Of a stretch of 64,000 nucleotides of DNA, positions 35,639 to 46,743 are shown piece by piece. The stretch spans positions 12,507,501-12,571,500 of the forward strand of contig OX344754.2 in the NCBI GenBank assembly GCA_947034885.2. Reading direction: 5' to 3'. Position 1 is the first letter of the stretch; every line of letters starts with the position of its first letter. The DNA is from Thuidium tamariscinum. Lineage: Eukaryota; Streptophyta; Bryopsida; Hypnales; Thuidiaceae. The notes beneath the pieces are model-generated. The model did not search any database. It was not told the DNA's origin and saw nothing but the letters and a program-made list of their open reading frames with translations. The position numbers and the translations under genes are program-made.

Positions 35639-35750
35639 CCTTTTTTTTTTTTTTGAAACAAATGAAACGGAATTTCATTGCAAAGGAGAGGAAACAAGAC
35701 CGCCAGCCACAGGTGGCCTGGCGGGAGACAGACAGACCAATAAGTAGACT
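35639..35750 (-). mobile_element. Short retroposon with target duplication
   Basis: A poly-T run, then GAAACAAATGAAACGG and about 90 more bases, is flanked by ACAGTAGG (35631-35638 and 35751-35758). It is a poly(A)-tailed retroposon on the minus strand. The body resembles the one at 7583-7962 in order and length, supporting a short SINE, or repeated truncation of one LINE. Confidence 0.7.
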
Positions 35751-35758
35751 ACAGTAGG

Positions 35759-38080
35759 TTGAGAATTCCGTCACAGCAGACAACACTAATAACTGGGACC
35801 AGAATTCTGCATCCGCGAAATCAAAATAAAGACTCAGGATCACTATTCATCATTTCCCGTGTTGCCCTTCCTGCCCTGTTCAGACTTCAGACTGAATGCT
35901 GGATATAGCGTGAACTTTCACCACACAGAACCCAAACTTACTTTTGGAGATTAAATCAAAAAGAAATCTGAAAGCACAGCGCAGGGTCATTCACCACGTT
36001 GAATATAAGTGTGCTTTTGTTCGACAGCTCACATATATGCTTCACCGAAGATCTCCAAGAAAGCAATCATGTCATCATTTGCTTCGAAATTCTTTGGACC
36101 TACCACCCAATTCATTACTGACAGCAAGTGCAAATTGATCGATTGCATTCATCTTATTAATTTTTTCTCAAGCATTCGATCACTTGTCTCGGAGAAAAAT
36201 TCCTGGCTCATTCCACGGGAATGCTGGCAACTGTAGGAAGAACACTCGTGGACAACTACTCGGTTTATTTTTCTAATAAAACGAAGTCAACTCTTGATGA
36301 ACAGGGAGCCAGTTGAGTGACTGAAAGTCCCTACCCTTATGAAGTCGTCACGGCCAGATTCTGCAAATTAAACTTAAAGAAAAGAATATCTAGACTACTC
36401 CAAGCTAGGAGTCATTTCCCCAAATTAAAACATGCTAGCCATTTTAAGCTGAAACTAAATGTGATAACAAGATGCATTCAGAAGTCCAAGATTTACCCTA
36501 GATTCGAAGTCATCGATCTCACGAACAGTGTGATCACCGCAAGGAAAAGAAGGTTTCAATCAAACACATCAAACACCTCGTCCAAAAATCAAGAGAAAGC
36601 TACGCTAATTGTACGTAGAATTGAGTCTAGTCTGGCGTTTTTTGGAAGCATCGAAGTCGTATAACGTACTATATAACCATTTCTGTGCAGTAAAGCGGGG
36701 AACCTTCACCTCTACGAAAATAATTCCTCCGGTATCCCAAATGATCGAGGTGGTGCATGTGAGACATACCGTCTGCAACTGAACGATGATCACGAATTCC
36801 AGCTTAGTGTCATCACACCTCAAAATTGCAACATTCATCTGAAAACGCTCCGATAATCAATCTAATAACCTAGTAACAGTCTTCAAAGCCTCGCTTACCA
36901 CGAATGAAGAGGCGGCAAGCTTAGATCGAACCATGCGTAAGGTGAGATATCAACGCTAAGATCGTGCTTCAAACCCCGAGCTAGGTCTTCTGAAGCCGGA
37001 GGCAGGACATGTAATAATAGAGAGAATCCCCGTGCTACGCACACCTCACTTCTCGAGGGAATTTACTAACTTCGATCGCAACTCCATCCTTGAGGATGAG
37101 CTCATGCCAAAATTTCTCCAGTGAACTTCGGTTCGGGTCAAATTTCGGCATGAAAATTGAATCTCTGTCAGTGTTCCCGCATACACCAAGCCTGAAAGTT
37201 CCAAATCTACAACATATATGCAAACGTTGTAAATTCAGCCAAATAGTCGACGTAAAGTTCGAGTGACACCAAGTCGCGCTTCCGAAGCCTCACTGAAAAT
37301 GCCGGCGTGCCCAAATCGCTTAAGAATTTTTGAGTAGTTTATGATTCTCCGCAAGTTCATTCTCAATGCAGTATCGTTCCCATGCCAAAATTTGCCGGTG
37401 AGTTTCAGGTTTGACCGGGCGTGTCGTTCTTGAGGATGGATTTCTGAAACGAGGCAGGGCTTAATTACTCGAGCTGCAAGGAAGAAATTTCGCAAGCAGC
37501 CATGGCATCGAAGCTGCTGCAAGAATCACATGGCTCAAGAGTCCGACTCAAGCTTCCGTTTCAAAGTTCCCGCACGAATAGCTCACCCCGCCAAGTTCGA
37601 AATTCGAGGAGCACGAGTAGGGGCTCACGGCCTCTTCCCGATTGCGTCCCTATCTACAGCCTTCAGTCTACATTTGAAATGTTTAAAAGATGTAGACAAG
37701 GAATGTGAAGAAAATATTAGTCGTTGTGTCTTGTACATTGCCATTTGGCCGAATCTAACCCCTTCATGCTGAAGACAGTGTATTTTGGTGCCGTCTAGAC
37801 TGTGAAGCTAAATAAAATCTTAGCAAAGTAAATGGGCCATAATTTGAACAAGTCATGGACTTAAATTGACAAAAGCAATTACTAGATGACCCACTTAAAA
37901 GCCCAAAACTCTGAAACTCACAATTGAACATCCATTACGACCATTTGTATCACTATGTAACTTACAACTGATTCAAAGCTAAGCATCAACTTGTAAAACT
38001 GGCCCTTGTGCATGAGTTCCTGTTTGGCCATATTAGTGAGAGTTGCTTGTTTGATGATATATCGTAGATGAGAGCAAGCC
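35759..38080. other. Unit-A-specific DNA, unrecognised
   Basis: This 2.3-kb stretch has no counterpart in unit B and is less AT-rich than the transposon zones. Short frames occur on both strands (for example 36317-36664 +, 37235-37522 -). Two minus-strand frames share an 'FWH' motif context near 37110 and 37390, hinting at a decayed duplicated coding piece. None is convincing. It may be a gene fragment or a non-coding transcript. Confidence 0.35.
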
Positions 38081-39540
38081 GGTCAAAGTGCATTGCCTGG
38101 ACAGTCACTTGTACCCTCAAATAAAATTTAGATTCTGATGCCCGGGTCCATCTGCGTAACCAGCTGGGACTACCATTTTATTCTTTGAAGTGCAGGGCAA
38201 GTTGTAATTGAGGGTCTGTCATGAAACAGTCATGCTTGTTCACATTCATTCAAGTGCACATAAGTTGGCTGGGCTTTCAATCCTACCGTCCATAGACTTA
38301 CAATTATGGATCTGATAGATGAGTTTCCAGATGGCTGAAATTACAGAATAAGTAGGGCCAGACAGGTTCTTCAGATTATGTGATTGGCAGCAAATGCAAC
38401 CCATTTGAAATCATTCACAGTGAAACCTTGCAGAGGGCTTGTCTGCTGGATGCCTTTAACAAAGCCTGGAACAAGTTCTGCGTGTCCATAGAATGCTAGT
38501 CTATTGAATGTGTTATGGACTGCCCTTGGGGATGTTGGAATGCACCTGGATTCGCTGTGAGTGCTTCTTCTCTTAAGAGGCAGTCAGCAACAAGCCAACA
38601 ACTGACGATACTTTCTTGTGTGGGGTCCAGAAACCATCGTTCCAAGCTTGTACACATCCACTTTTTCAGAAGGGGTTGCACACCGCAAAACAGTTTTTGG
38701 TCAATTCTATTTGATAGAGCAGAAGCCACTTTGATATTGATTTCATTTTTATTGTGACTGAATTACAGTAGTGATAAAATTTTGAAGTTGAAAAATTGGG
38801 GGTGTCCCAAAAGCACTCTCAGGTTGAAATGTTCAATGATTATTCAGTACATTGAAAACTCCAATACGTATCCCTGTGGTAGAGGATGCTATTATAGGAA
38901 GGGTAGTTTTAGTACATCCCATTTTCATTCCATAATGATAAAATAATGCTGTTATGGAACCAAGTTCCACCACTAATTATCTACACTACCAATAGTGGCA
39001 CCAACAATAGTTTTCATAACTTCTCAACACCCTTCTGTGACTCTTTCTGCTTTGGGCAGCCCATGCATTTTTCCTTGAGGAAAGAGATTTAATATCCATG
39101 CCAACGAGATTTCCGCATTTGCTTTTGTTTATGATTACCGCATTTGTTGAGTCCATTCACTGGCTCCTTGCATTCTATCGTTCTGTGGTGCCATGTTTGT
39201 ACACGTCTCCAATTCCACTTGGTATCTTACAGAGACTCAGAAACTCCTTTATTTGGTAATATTTTCAATTTCGCACTAGTTCTATGCTGTAATCATTGAC
39301 AAAAAATCTGCTTGCACATCAGGCTGGCATCCATGAGTATGCTCCCAATGAAGTTTGCCTCAGAGCTCATGCCCACATCACTCTAGATACTGCAAATGCA
39401 GTTGTGCAGGGCTTTAAGAGGGCCAAATGAGGCATGACATCAATTCTGATACAGCCTTATTGTTTAGAAAAAAATGGAATATCAAGCAGAATAAATTTGC
39501 TCCAGGCTCTGGATTGCTGATGGCTAAGGTAGAACAGCCT

Positions 39541-40354
39541 AAGCCAAAACGGCCTGGCCAGGGGTGAAACAGAGCCTGGCCGCAGAGTGAGGTAGCCTCA
39601 TGGCTCAATTCACCATAAGAGACAGGAGGGGAGCGGCATGGCATGCTAAGAGAAACATGACATGGGGTGGCCGGAACCTTTTGTCCATTGTCATGATGAG
39701 AAAGGCCTCCCATGCATGAATTGTACCTCAGAAGCTACACAAAAGCACATATGAAGTCAAGCCAGGCACAGTTCATTTCCCCGTTTGCTCGGCAAATGGC
39801 AGCCAAATTTGTTGAGCCTTATTTTGCGTGCCGTGGAGCAATAAACTTGGCCGGGCCCGATCAAATGCCCAGTTTGTGCCATTGGTTGTATTGGCATGGG
39901 GATGCTCTAAGACCTCTTAGATTTGCAATCTAGGTGTGTTGTGCAATGTGTTGATTGTTGCTTGTATTGCTCAAAGAAAGAATTTGTTGAATTGACTCAC
40001 ATTTGAGTGGAATCATATTAATCTAATATGAACTCAAATTAATATGAATTATCAAAACAAAAATATAAAATTATGAGTAGGTGGGGTCATGATTATCTTA
40101 AATAGGATCCAAAGTCCAAACCAGTATCCTACTATCCTAATCTAGTTTGATGAATGTTTTAAAAGCACAAGTTGAACATTCTAAAAACATTTTTTTTATC
40201 AACTGATATTACAACTTGTTTTTGACAAGAATTTATTCACAAGTAGGTTTGACTAAACCAACATTTATTGATTCACATATTTATCAAGCTAAAATCATTT
40301 CGAAATAGATGTGAACTTGATGTTATACTATAAGTCTCTAACCATTATACTAAA
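39541..40354. other. Intergenic DNA with a Tourist-like right end
   Basis: The sequence at 39894-39911, GGCATGGGGATGCTCTAAG, matches the complement of the GAGCATCYCCATGCC terminus of the element at 54209-54617, and 39700-39910 broadly parallels 54400-54620. A matching left end is unclear. Beyond 39960 nothing is recognised. Confidence 0.4.
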
Positions 40355-41036
40355 GGGTGATTGCAAGAAACACTTGTCCTATTTTGTCACACATTGCATA
40401 CTGATCTGTTTTTTGGCCATAACTTTTGTGTTTTAGCTCCTATTGACTCAAGATTTGTAGGAAAGGTATTCATAACTATCAAAAACCTTCTATAATTTTT
40501 TCATAATTTTCAAAAATATTATACTATCTAAAAATAGACCCCAATTGGATGTCACACTTCACTGTTTAGGGATTTTTAGTACTGGGGAATATCTTTTTTT
40601 AATGATTTTAACATGAAATTTGGATGAGATGGTCTTCTAATAGACTTCTAAATAGTTAATTTTATGTGGTGTGGAGGTCTACAAAGTGATCTCCCTTCTG
40701 CTTGTATTTTGAAACATATAAAATATTATTTTGGTGGTTTTTTTGGTGAATGATCATTTCTATATAATTTTTTCAAATAGAAATTTTTTATTTTTTTTAT
40801 TTACTTATTTTTACTATTTTTCCCTCATTAAAACATGAACATATGTATTTTCTTGAGGTTTGGCACTTTTCAAGTTCTCCTATTTAGACAATTTTTCTAT
40901 GCAATTCCTTCATTGGGTACCTTTGTCTTAAAGGTGTATACATAAGTCGTATTTTAAAATTTTAGTTTTCTAATTTTAAAGTACTCCAAAAGAAATCATG
41001 AGTACTATTGCAAAACGCAACAAATAGTACAAGTAT
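40355..41036 (-). mobile_element. M-family element M5, damaged right end
   Basis: It starts GGGTGATTGCAAGAAACACTTG, and its interior matches the complement of M4. The right side decays around 'aacaaatagtacaagtatc' near 41036 without a clean terminus. Non-coding. Confidence 0.6.
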
Positions 41037-41063
41037 CTAAATGAATAAAGTATTGTAGTGAAG

Positions 41064-41383
41064 CAATGGGATGGCCAATTTTGTTAAAATGGCGGTATTC
41101 CAAATATCATTTTTAGACTACGCAGTTTGAACTAAAAAGTGGTGTCTAAGACAGGTATAGATTTTCAGACATCTATGATATATATAGATTTCCAAAATCT
41201 ATGACAAGTTTAGATTTTAGACCGTGCAGTTTGAAACATCTTGGATAGGTATAGATTTCAGACATCTACAATATTTATAGATTTCAAAAATCTATGACTG
41301 ATGTAGATTTCAGAACGTGCAGTCTGAACTATCAAAAGTGTCAAATTAATGGAATACCGCCATTTTTATGAAATTCACCATTG
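41064..41383. mobile_element. 320-bp TIR element with ATAGATTTCA subrepeats
   Basis: The ends CAATGG...AATTTTGTTAAAATGGCGG and the complement of its right end, CAATGGTGAATTTCATAAAAATGG, are inverted repeats. The interior holds about four copies of TATAGATTTCAGACATCTA-like motifs. The same terminal and internal motifs form the palindromic core of both MULEs at 10.6-17.6 kb, and the termini resemble those of the 182-bp insertion in copy B. Confidence 0.6.
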
Positions 41384-42400
41384 GGCCAAAAAATCGCTTG
41401 ATTCACTTCCCTACTTGTATCAAAATTCAAAAGAAAGTTGATTGGACAGTTTGCTAGTAAAAAAAATGAAAGAAACATGCATCAAGAAAAACAAATCTTT
41501 GGATATTAGACAAAACTTGTGGTCAAGCAATTACATTCTAATTCATTGTTGTACATCCAAAATGATTGTAGTTATTTATTAAAAATTTATAAAATTGCTT
41601 GCTTATAGTCTTGCACATGCATTATTTTATGAAGGAGATTGAAGTAGCCATATTTACTTCTCTAGGTTTTATTATAGTCCTAGTGAGATTTGTAATTGGT
41701 TGGTAAACAAAAGGTAAGTCATATCTAAAAATAATATTAAAATAAAATTATTTAATATTCCAAATGTTTGTTTTTCAAGATTTTAGGTACATATGACAAA
41801 ACTTATTTTTTCAACTAAGAAATTCATTGAAAATTCATAAAATTCTTGATTGTGATGAATTTTTTTTGATATATTATAATATAGAAAATTAAAACTAAAT
41901 TTTATGAGATCATACTTTATTATCTTTAAGAGATGAAGTTGTTCAATGACAAAGTTTAAAGGACTAACATTGTAATTTAGATAATAGTTTTGATTACCCC
42001 AAGGTCCATGCTAACCATTGCCTAAGTAATTTGTTGCACTTGTAGGACAAATAAGCAATGGACTCTACAAAATAAGATCTAGTGTGTCTTCCTATGACCA
42101 CTTGCCAAGTTATCATGAGTTTTCAAATTGAGAGAATGTGCCACATTAATAGTCCGATATGGTTGATAAATTGTTGCATTAGAAAATAATAATAATTTGA
42201 TTATTTTTTAATTATTTAAAAAAATTAAGTTTGAAGGAAAAAAAAATTTAGGATTCTTATTAAATTTTTTGTTTTAGGACAACACAAGAAATAGGCAAAG
42301 GAACAATCCCAGAAATAGGCCCTCCTTTGCCCTCAAAACTCTCCTAGTAATGACGTGTACAATCTAGCTAGCACATATTAAAAACTTTGACATGTTTGAC
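41384..42400. other. Intergenic DNA without recognised features
   Basis: AT-rich sequence with no supported gene, terminal repeat or target duplication. Upstream similarity to unit A begins only near 42400. Confidence 0.4.
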
Positions 42401-42605
42401 TATTAATTATAGTGACTAGCTTGATCCTATAGCATACTTTCCATGTAAGTATAGAAATTGCATCTTTACAAGACCTATCATAAACTCTACATCTTTACAA
42501 GACCTATCATAAACTATTAATTATAGTGACTAGCTTGATCCTATAGTATACTTTCCATGTAAGTATAGAAATTACATCTTTACAAGACCTATCATAAACT
42601 CTACG
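42401..42605. repeat. 114-bp tandem duplication at the start of unit B
   Basis: 'TATTAATTATAGTGACTAGC' starts at 42401 and again at 42515, with near-identical text following, including 'ctttccatgtaagtatagaa'. Single counterparts exist at about 30601 (unit A), while unit C has two dispersed copies (58485 and 59685). Confidence 0.75.
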
Positions 42606-42747
42606 TACTTGATCAATTGAAGGTACAATGTAGACTTCTTTGTTTTATTTTATTGAACCTTGTTTTATTTTATTCCTTCTAAGGTAGAATTTTCAATCCA
42701 TTGTCATCAAATGATCTTATGATCCCATGACAATTTTTTAAGCAACA

Positions 42748-43546
42748 GTGATTGCCCGTAATAGTTGTTCTATTTTTTTGTATTTTATAAAATTTGAAGT
42801 GAAGGTACATATAGTAGTGTTAGATATTGAGTAATTTTTTGGATTAAAAAAAATTATTATACTATTTTAAAATAATCTCTTATTGGATATCTACCTTGGC
42901 CATTTTGAAGGATTTTAGTACTATTTTTGATCCCAATATGAAAATTTTAAGCTCATTATTGGCATGCAAGGACTTATTCTAAACTACTAAAGTTATACAA
43001 TTCAATGAATTTTATTTGAATAGTACACTATCCGCCTTCCACATCTACTAAAAGTGTACTACCTTTGTACAAGTCACAAGTGTAGAGAATACAATTTTAT
43101 TTTCCTGAAGACAAAAATAATTTAAAAGAAGAATCTTCAAATTAGAAAAAATAACCATTTTGATGTTTAATTTTTCTTAATCATTAAAAAATTCAAAAAA
43201 TTCTCCAAAAAGATCCATTTTCATAGTATTTTCCATCAGTCTTTGAATGTGTATACTTTATAGAGATAAAAAAATTTAGGCTTGAATTTTTACACATGTA
43301 ATAAAAAAATTATAGTATTCAATACTCCATTATTGATGCCATTTTGCGCCCAAATTGTTAAGTGTTTTTTACAACAACCCACAACAATCAATGTCTTTGA
43401 ATGTGTATACTTTATAGAGATAAAAAAATTTAGGCTTGAATTTTTACACATGTAATAAAAAAATTATAGTATTCAATACTCCATTATTGATGCCATTTTG
43501 CGCCCAAATTGTTAAGTGTTTTTTACAACAACCCACAACAATCAAT
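42748..43546. mobile_element. Possible diverged M-family copy
   Basis: The start 'gtgattgcccgtaatagttgttctattttttt' type sequence recalls GTGATTGCAAGAAACACTTGTCCTATTT, and the body is AT-rich with a similar layout. The ends are too decayed for certainty. Its right part is occupied by the 154-bp duplication. Confidence 0.3.
43239..43546. repeat. Perfect 154-bp tandem duplication
   Basis: Two copies beginning GTCTTTGAATGTGTATAC (43239 and 43393) appear identical to the base and are followed by another GTCT. The absence of differences suggests a very recent duplication, or an assembly artefact at a repeat. Confidence 0.9.
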
Positions 43547-43946
43547 GTCTGACCTAAGACTAAATTAATGGAGTAATTAGTGACCTCTTTTGAAATACCC
43601 AACTATTTTAGTGTAAATCATTGTAAGAATTGACTTTTTAATGTCTTTACATTAGTGAATATTGTCATTGCTCTAAAAGAGTAAAGTGAGAATTATGGAT
43701 ACAATTGCAATATTGTATGTTGGTTTTGGGGTAGTCTACACACTGTTTTGGGCTGAACACTTCAAAAATTCAAAGCAAATTCATAATTTTGCCAAAGAAA
43801 ATATAATTTCAATTGTTCTCACAATTTCTCACACTTGTCAAAAGTTATGTGGAAAAAAATTTAAAATTTTTTAGCAATGGTATGAGCCTATGATGGCAGA
43901 CTCTTAATTCTAATGACAATAGGCTGTTTTACCTTATCCGTGATAT

Positions 43947-44120
43947 GATCACCCTCACAAAGTGCTCTATGCACTAATCAAAGATTTTGGTTCTTATCAC
44001 CCTCACAAAGTGCTCTATGCACTAATCAAAGATTTTGGTTCTTATCCGTGATAATCAATGTAAAGACATCACCCTCACAAAGTGCTCTATGCATTAATCA
44101 AAGATTTTGGTTCGTGATGA
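43947..44120. repeat. 48-bp motif repeated three times upstream of copy B
   Basis: ATCACCCTCACAAAGTGCTC starts at 43948, 43996 and 44068, each followed by 'tatgcaytaatcaaagattttggttc'. Unit A has one diverged copy (about 30732). The expansion lies about 0.65-0.8 kb before the start codon of B. Confidence 0.85.
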
Positions 44121-44344
44121 TTACTTTGAAACTTTGAGATCACTGACAATTCTTTGCAGGATATTTAAAAGCTAGAGATTCCAGCAAGTGAGCAAACTGC
44201 AGGTTCTAGAAGCCTTGAAGATGATACGATGAGATTCTGACAGAATTAGTACTAAAGTACGGTATGTAGCAATGTAGCAGCGGACGGTGACAAGAATAAT
44301 GGATAGTCTAAATCATAGCTTTAATTCAGTGGTAGGCAAGGTAA

Positions 44345-44734
44345 TCTCACATGACCGACCGTTTGCACTTCAGAGCTGCAGCCAAACAACACAGCCTAAG
44401 GACGAATTCCAATCACGGCTATGAATTATGCAACTTCAGGAAACCTCGAAAAGTGCCGATTCACCGAAAGCCAATGATTCGCCTTCACGAAATACAGAGA
44501 CTTAGAAATAGACGCTATAATCTCTTTCGAAGTACGTGTAGTTCGAATGGATGGATTTTGAAGTATTCCCGGCAGAGTTGGCCGGAGCTGTCTATCACCC
44601 ACCACCTTGTGATCTGCAGCATGAAGCGGGCACGGCAGTTTCAAACCTCTATCACCGAACTTGAATTGAGAATAGGAAACGTTTGAGAGTGTTATCGGAC
44701 TAGCTAGAGCAGTGGCGATCAGAGCGCTCTCGCC
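44345..44734 (+). promoter_or_regulatory. Conserved upstream region, copy B
   Basis: This corresponds to the interval before A and C and shares 'ggccggagctgtc' and 'tagctagagcag'. It ends in GCCATGG around the start codon, a good initiation context. It is apparently intact, so B may still be transcribed. Confidence 0.4.
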
Positions 44735-46129
44735 ATGGAGCTCGTGGATTCATTGGACGAAATGTTTCAATGGCAAACACCATTCTGTGGCACCCTTCGG
44801 AACGACGTCATGGAACCCGAGGGAAGCATTCCCAGCCTGGATGCCATGCTAGTCGACATTGAACTTCCGGACATAAGCTTGGGCCCCATACAAGCGGCCC
44901 CTGCTTCCCACCCGAACCCTTTACCACTATCTATTTGGCCTCCGAATCCTGTGTCAGTTCCGCTCACGCCTTCTCATAGGAATAGGACCATTCCAGTAGC
45001 GAACTCTGTGATTGAAGCACTCGCTACCATTCGAAACCCCTTGAAGGTGAGCACCAAGCCTTGTTCTGTACAGACAGGAACCAGAGGGTTTGAAATTTCA
45101 GCTCCCACGACGCTCATGTTTCCCGCACCGAATACTCCGCCAGTGGGGAAGTCGAAGGGATTACGCGGAAGTGGAACGGCCAAGCCGAAGCGCCCTCCCA
45201 AGAAGAAGAAGGGTTCACAAGAATTAGGACTGGATGCTCCGCGGCCGAAACCAAAGGAGCAATGGGTTCCCACGACAGCGGAGCACATCATTCGGGAGCG
45301 GCAGCGGAGAGACGGCACGTCCGCGAAGTACTTGATTCTGGAGTCTCTGCTGCCTCCAGCGCCCAAAGTAGAGCTCTCTCCTCACTACCCTAGATCACGC
45401 TGACCTTGCTCGTAGAATTTCAATGTATCATGGAATTGCAGTGGCTTAAAGCATTGGAGCCTCTAGATGACTACAAGCTACGAGATGCAATTGACTTCTC
45501 GCTGGCACCTTAACCAATAATTAATACATGTATATTTTCAGAAAACGTCGCCAAATGATACGCGTCTATTGTCGCCGTCCGGTGTTGTTTATCTGAAAAC
45601 AGTGTGTTCCGTTTGGGGTGGCAGAGGGAGAAGGGAGTGGTGGTGGAGGACGCAATCTCGTTTGTAGAAGCTCTGCGACGGAAGAAAGCCGAACTTCTGG
45701 ATCGTCGAAGTTAATGGCGGCTTACAGGCAGTCACCATGGAGCAAGAAAACGAGGTCGTTGGCTCCTCCTCGCGGACCATTAACCTTCGGAGCTATTGCC
45801 AACCCTTTCCAATGCATCACGACGAAGCAGCAGTCGCTGCCTAAGAACCGTAAGTCCGATTCTCCCTTCTCAGGTTCCTCAGATGGCGTCGTGGTGCGAA
45901 ACTGCGAACTGATCCTGTACTTACCACTAGTGCTGGCAGCAGCATGAGCGGCATCCACGTGCACGTAGGAGAGGAGGAGTTTCTCATGGAAATGGTGTGG
46001 AACAAGCCTCGTCCAAACTTCCAGAGCGCTCTGCTTCAAGTTGTGCAGTCGCTGGGGTTTGACGTGACACAGTGTTCATTTCTGAGGGTGGGGAAAGATT
46101 GCATACAATGCGTCGTCACTTGCTCCAAG
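44735..46129 (+). pseudogene. bHLH-ACT copy B, frameshifted and missing exon 3
   Basis: Exon 1 (44735-45367, 211 codons) is intact and differs from C at about 18 residues. It keeps H184, E188 and R192 but has DGT where A and C have DDM just after the basic region. Intron 1 (45368-45624) keeps GT-AG. Exon 2 begins at 45625 but has lost TGCAGACTTG relative to C, so a TAA follows at 45712-45714. A further 8-base insertion (near 45900, extra AACTGCGA) shifts the frame again before the ACT region. The third exon has been removed by a 255-base deletion. The remaining frame would give about 240 residues containing the whole bHLH domain but no ACT region. It is called a pseudogene because two shifts and an exon loss point the same way, though a truncated protein is possible. 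Confidence 0.85.
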
Positions 46130-46324
46130 GTATGCTGCATGCCGATTAATTTGAATGACTCAAGATGTACTGACATCACATGCATGCGTTTGGAGAGTTA
46201 ATATCATGCATTATCACTTGCATTTGATTCACGGGTTTAGTCTAGTAATTCGGATCTATTTGCCTTTGCGAGCCCCACCTACTCTGCCACCATGAGAGTA
46301 TGAGACGGCATCTGGGCGTCAATT

Positions 46325-46506
46325 AACGGATATTTCTTTAAAATGGCAGTATGTCACAAACTTGGCATTTTCAGGATTAGACCATGTGGTCTAAACTGTA
46401 TACCTCTTCTAGATTTCAAGACCCTGAATTCTGAAATCTAAACCAGTCCTAGAAATTGAATGGATAAATGGCGTAGGAATATCGCCATTTTAACGAAATA
46501 TCTGTT
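46325..46506. mobile_element. 182-bp TIR element in the former intron 2 of copy B
   Basis: The ends AACGGATATTTCTTTAAAATGG and (complement) AACAGATATTTCGTTAAAATGG are flanked by AATT (46321-46324 and 46507-46510). Units A and C have the site uninterrupted (about 33095 and 62415). The termini resemble those of the 320-bp element at 41064. Confidence 0.75.
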
Positions 46507-46738
46507 AATTGCATTTAAACCTTCAAGTGATTAAACGTATGAGAATTTCTTGAAAAGCGTACATGTCTGTTAATTTTTTCCAGTTACTGGGAGAGTGAGG
46601 GTGGGTGGGTGACTGGCTGGGTGTACCTGGGACGTCAATTTTAACAAGATTTAATTTGTTCCTCCCTCAAGATCATTAAAATGAAGGTGCAGGGCCGGGG
46701 ACGATCGGTTGAGAGTGATGTGCGTCGAGATCCTTTTT

Positions 46739-46743
46739 CAGTG
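46739..46743 (+). other. Deletion junction that removed exon 3 of copy B
   Basis: CAGTG here joins sequence matching 62641 and 62900 of unit C. In C, CAGTG occurs at both positions (62641-62645 and 62896-62900), so 255 bases were lost between microhomologies. The lost part corresponds to C's exon 3 and its acceptor. Confidence 0.85.

Larger units (their letters stand above)
30580..39540 (+). repeat. Tandem duplicated unit A
   Basis: The unit carries gene A and flanking DNA shared with units B and C. Upstream landmarks are 'tagcttgatcctgtagcatg' (30601) and 'ttgcaattctttgcag' (31030). Downstream landmarks are 'gtcgcagagaagctgtac'-type text (34229) and the block 38090-39540 that also appears in unit B and unit 0. 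It contains private DNA at about 35440-37990. It is the most diverged of the three units. Confidence 0.7.

Noticed and set aside
44351..44686. 111-codon frame upstream of copy B as a gene
   Set aside because: It overlaps the conserved upstream region, and the same interval in A and C has stops and frame changes.
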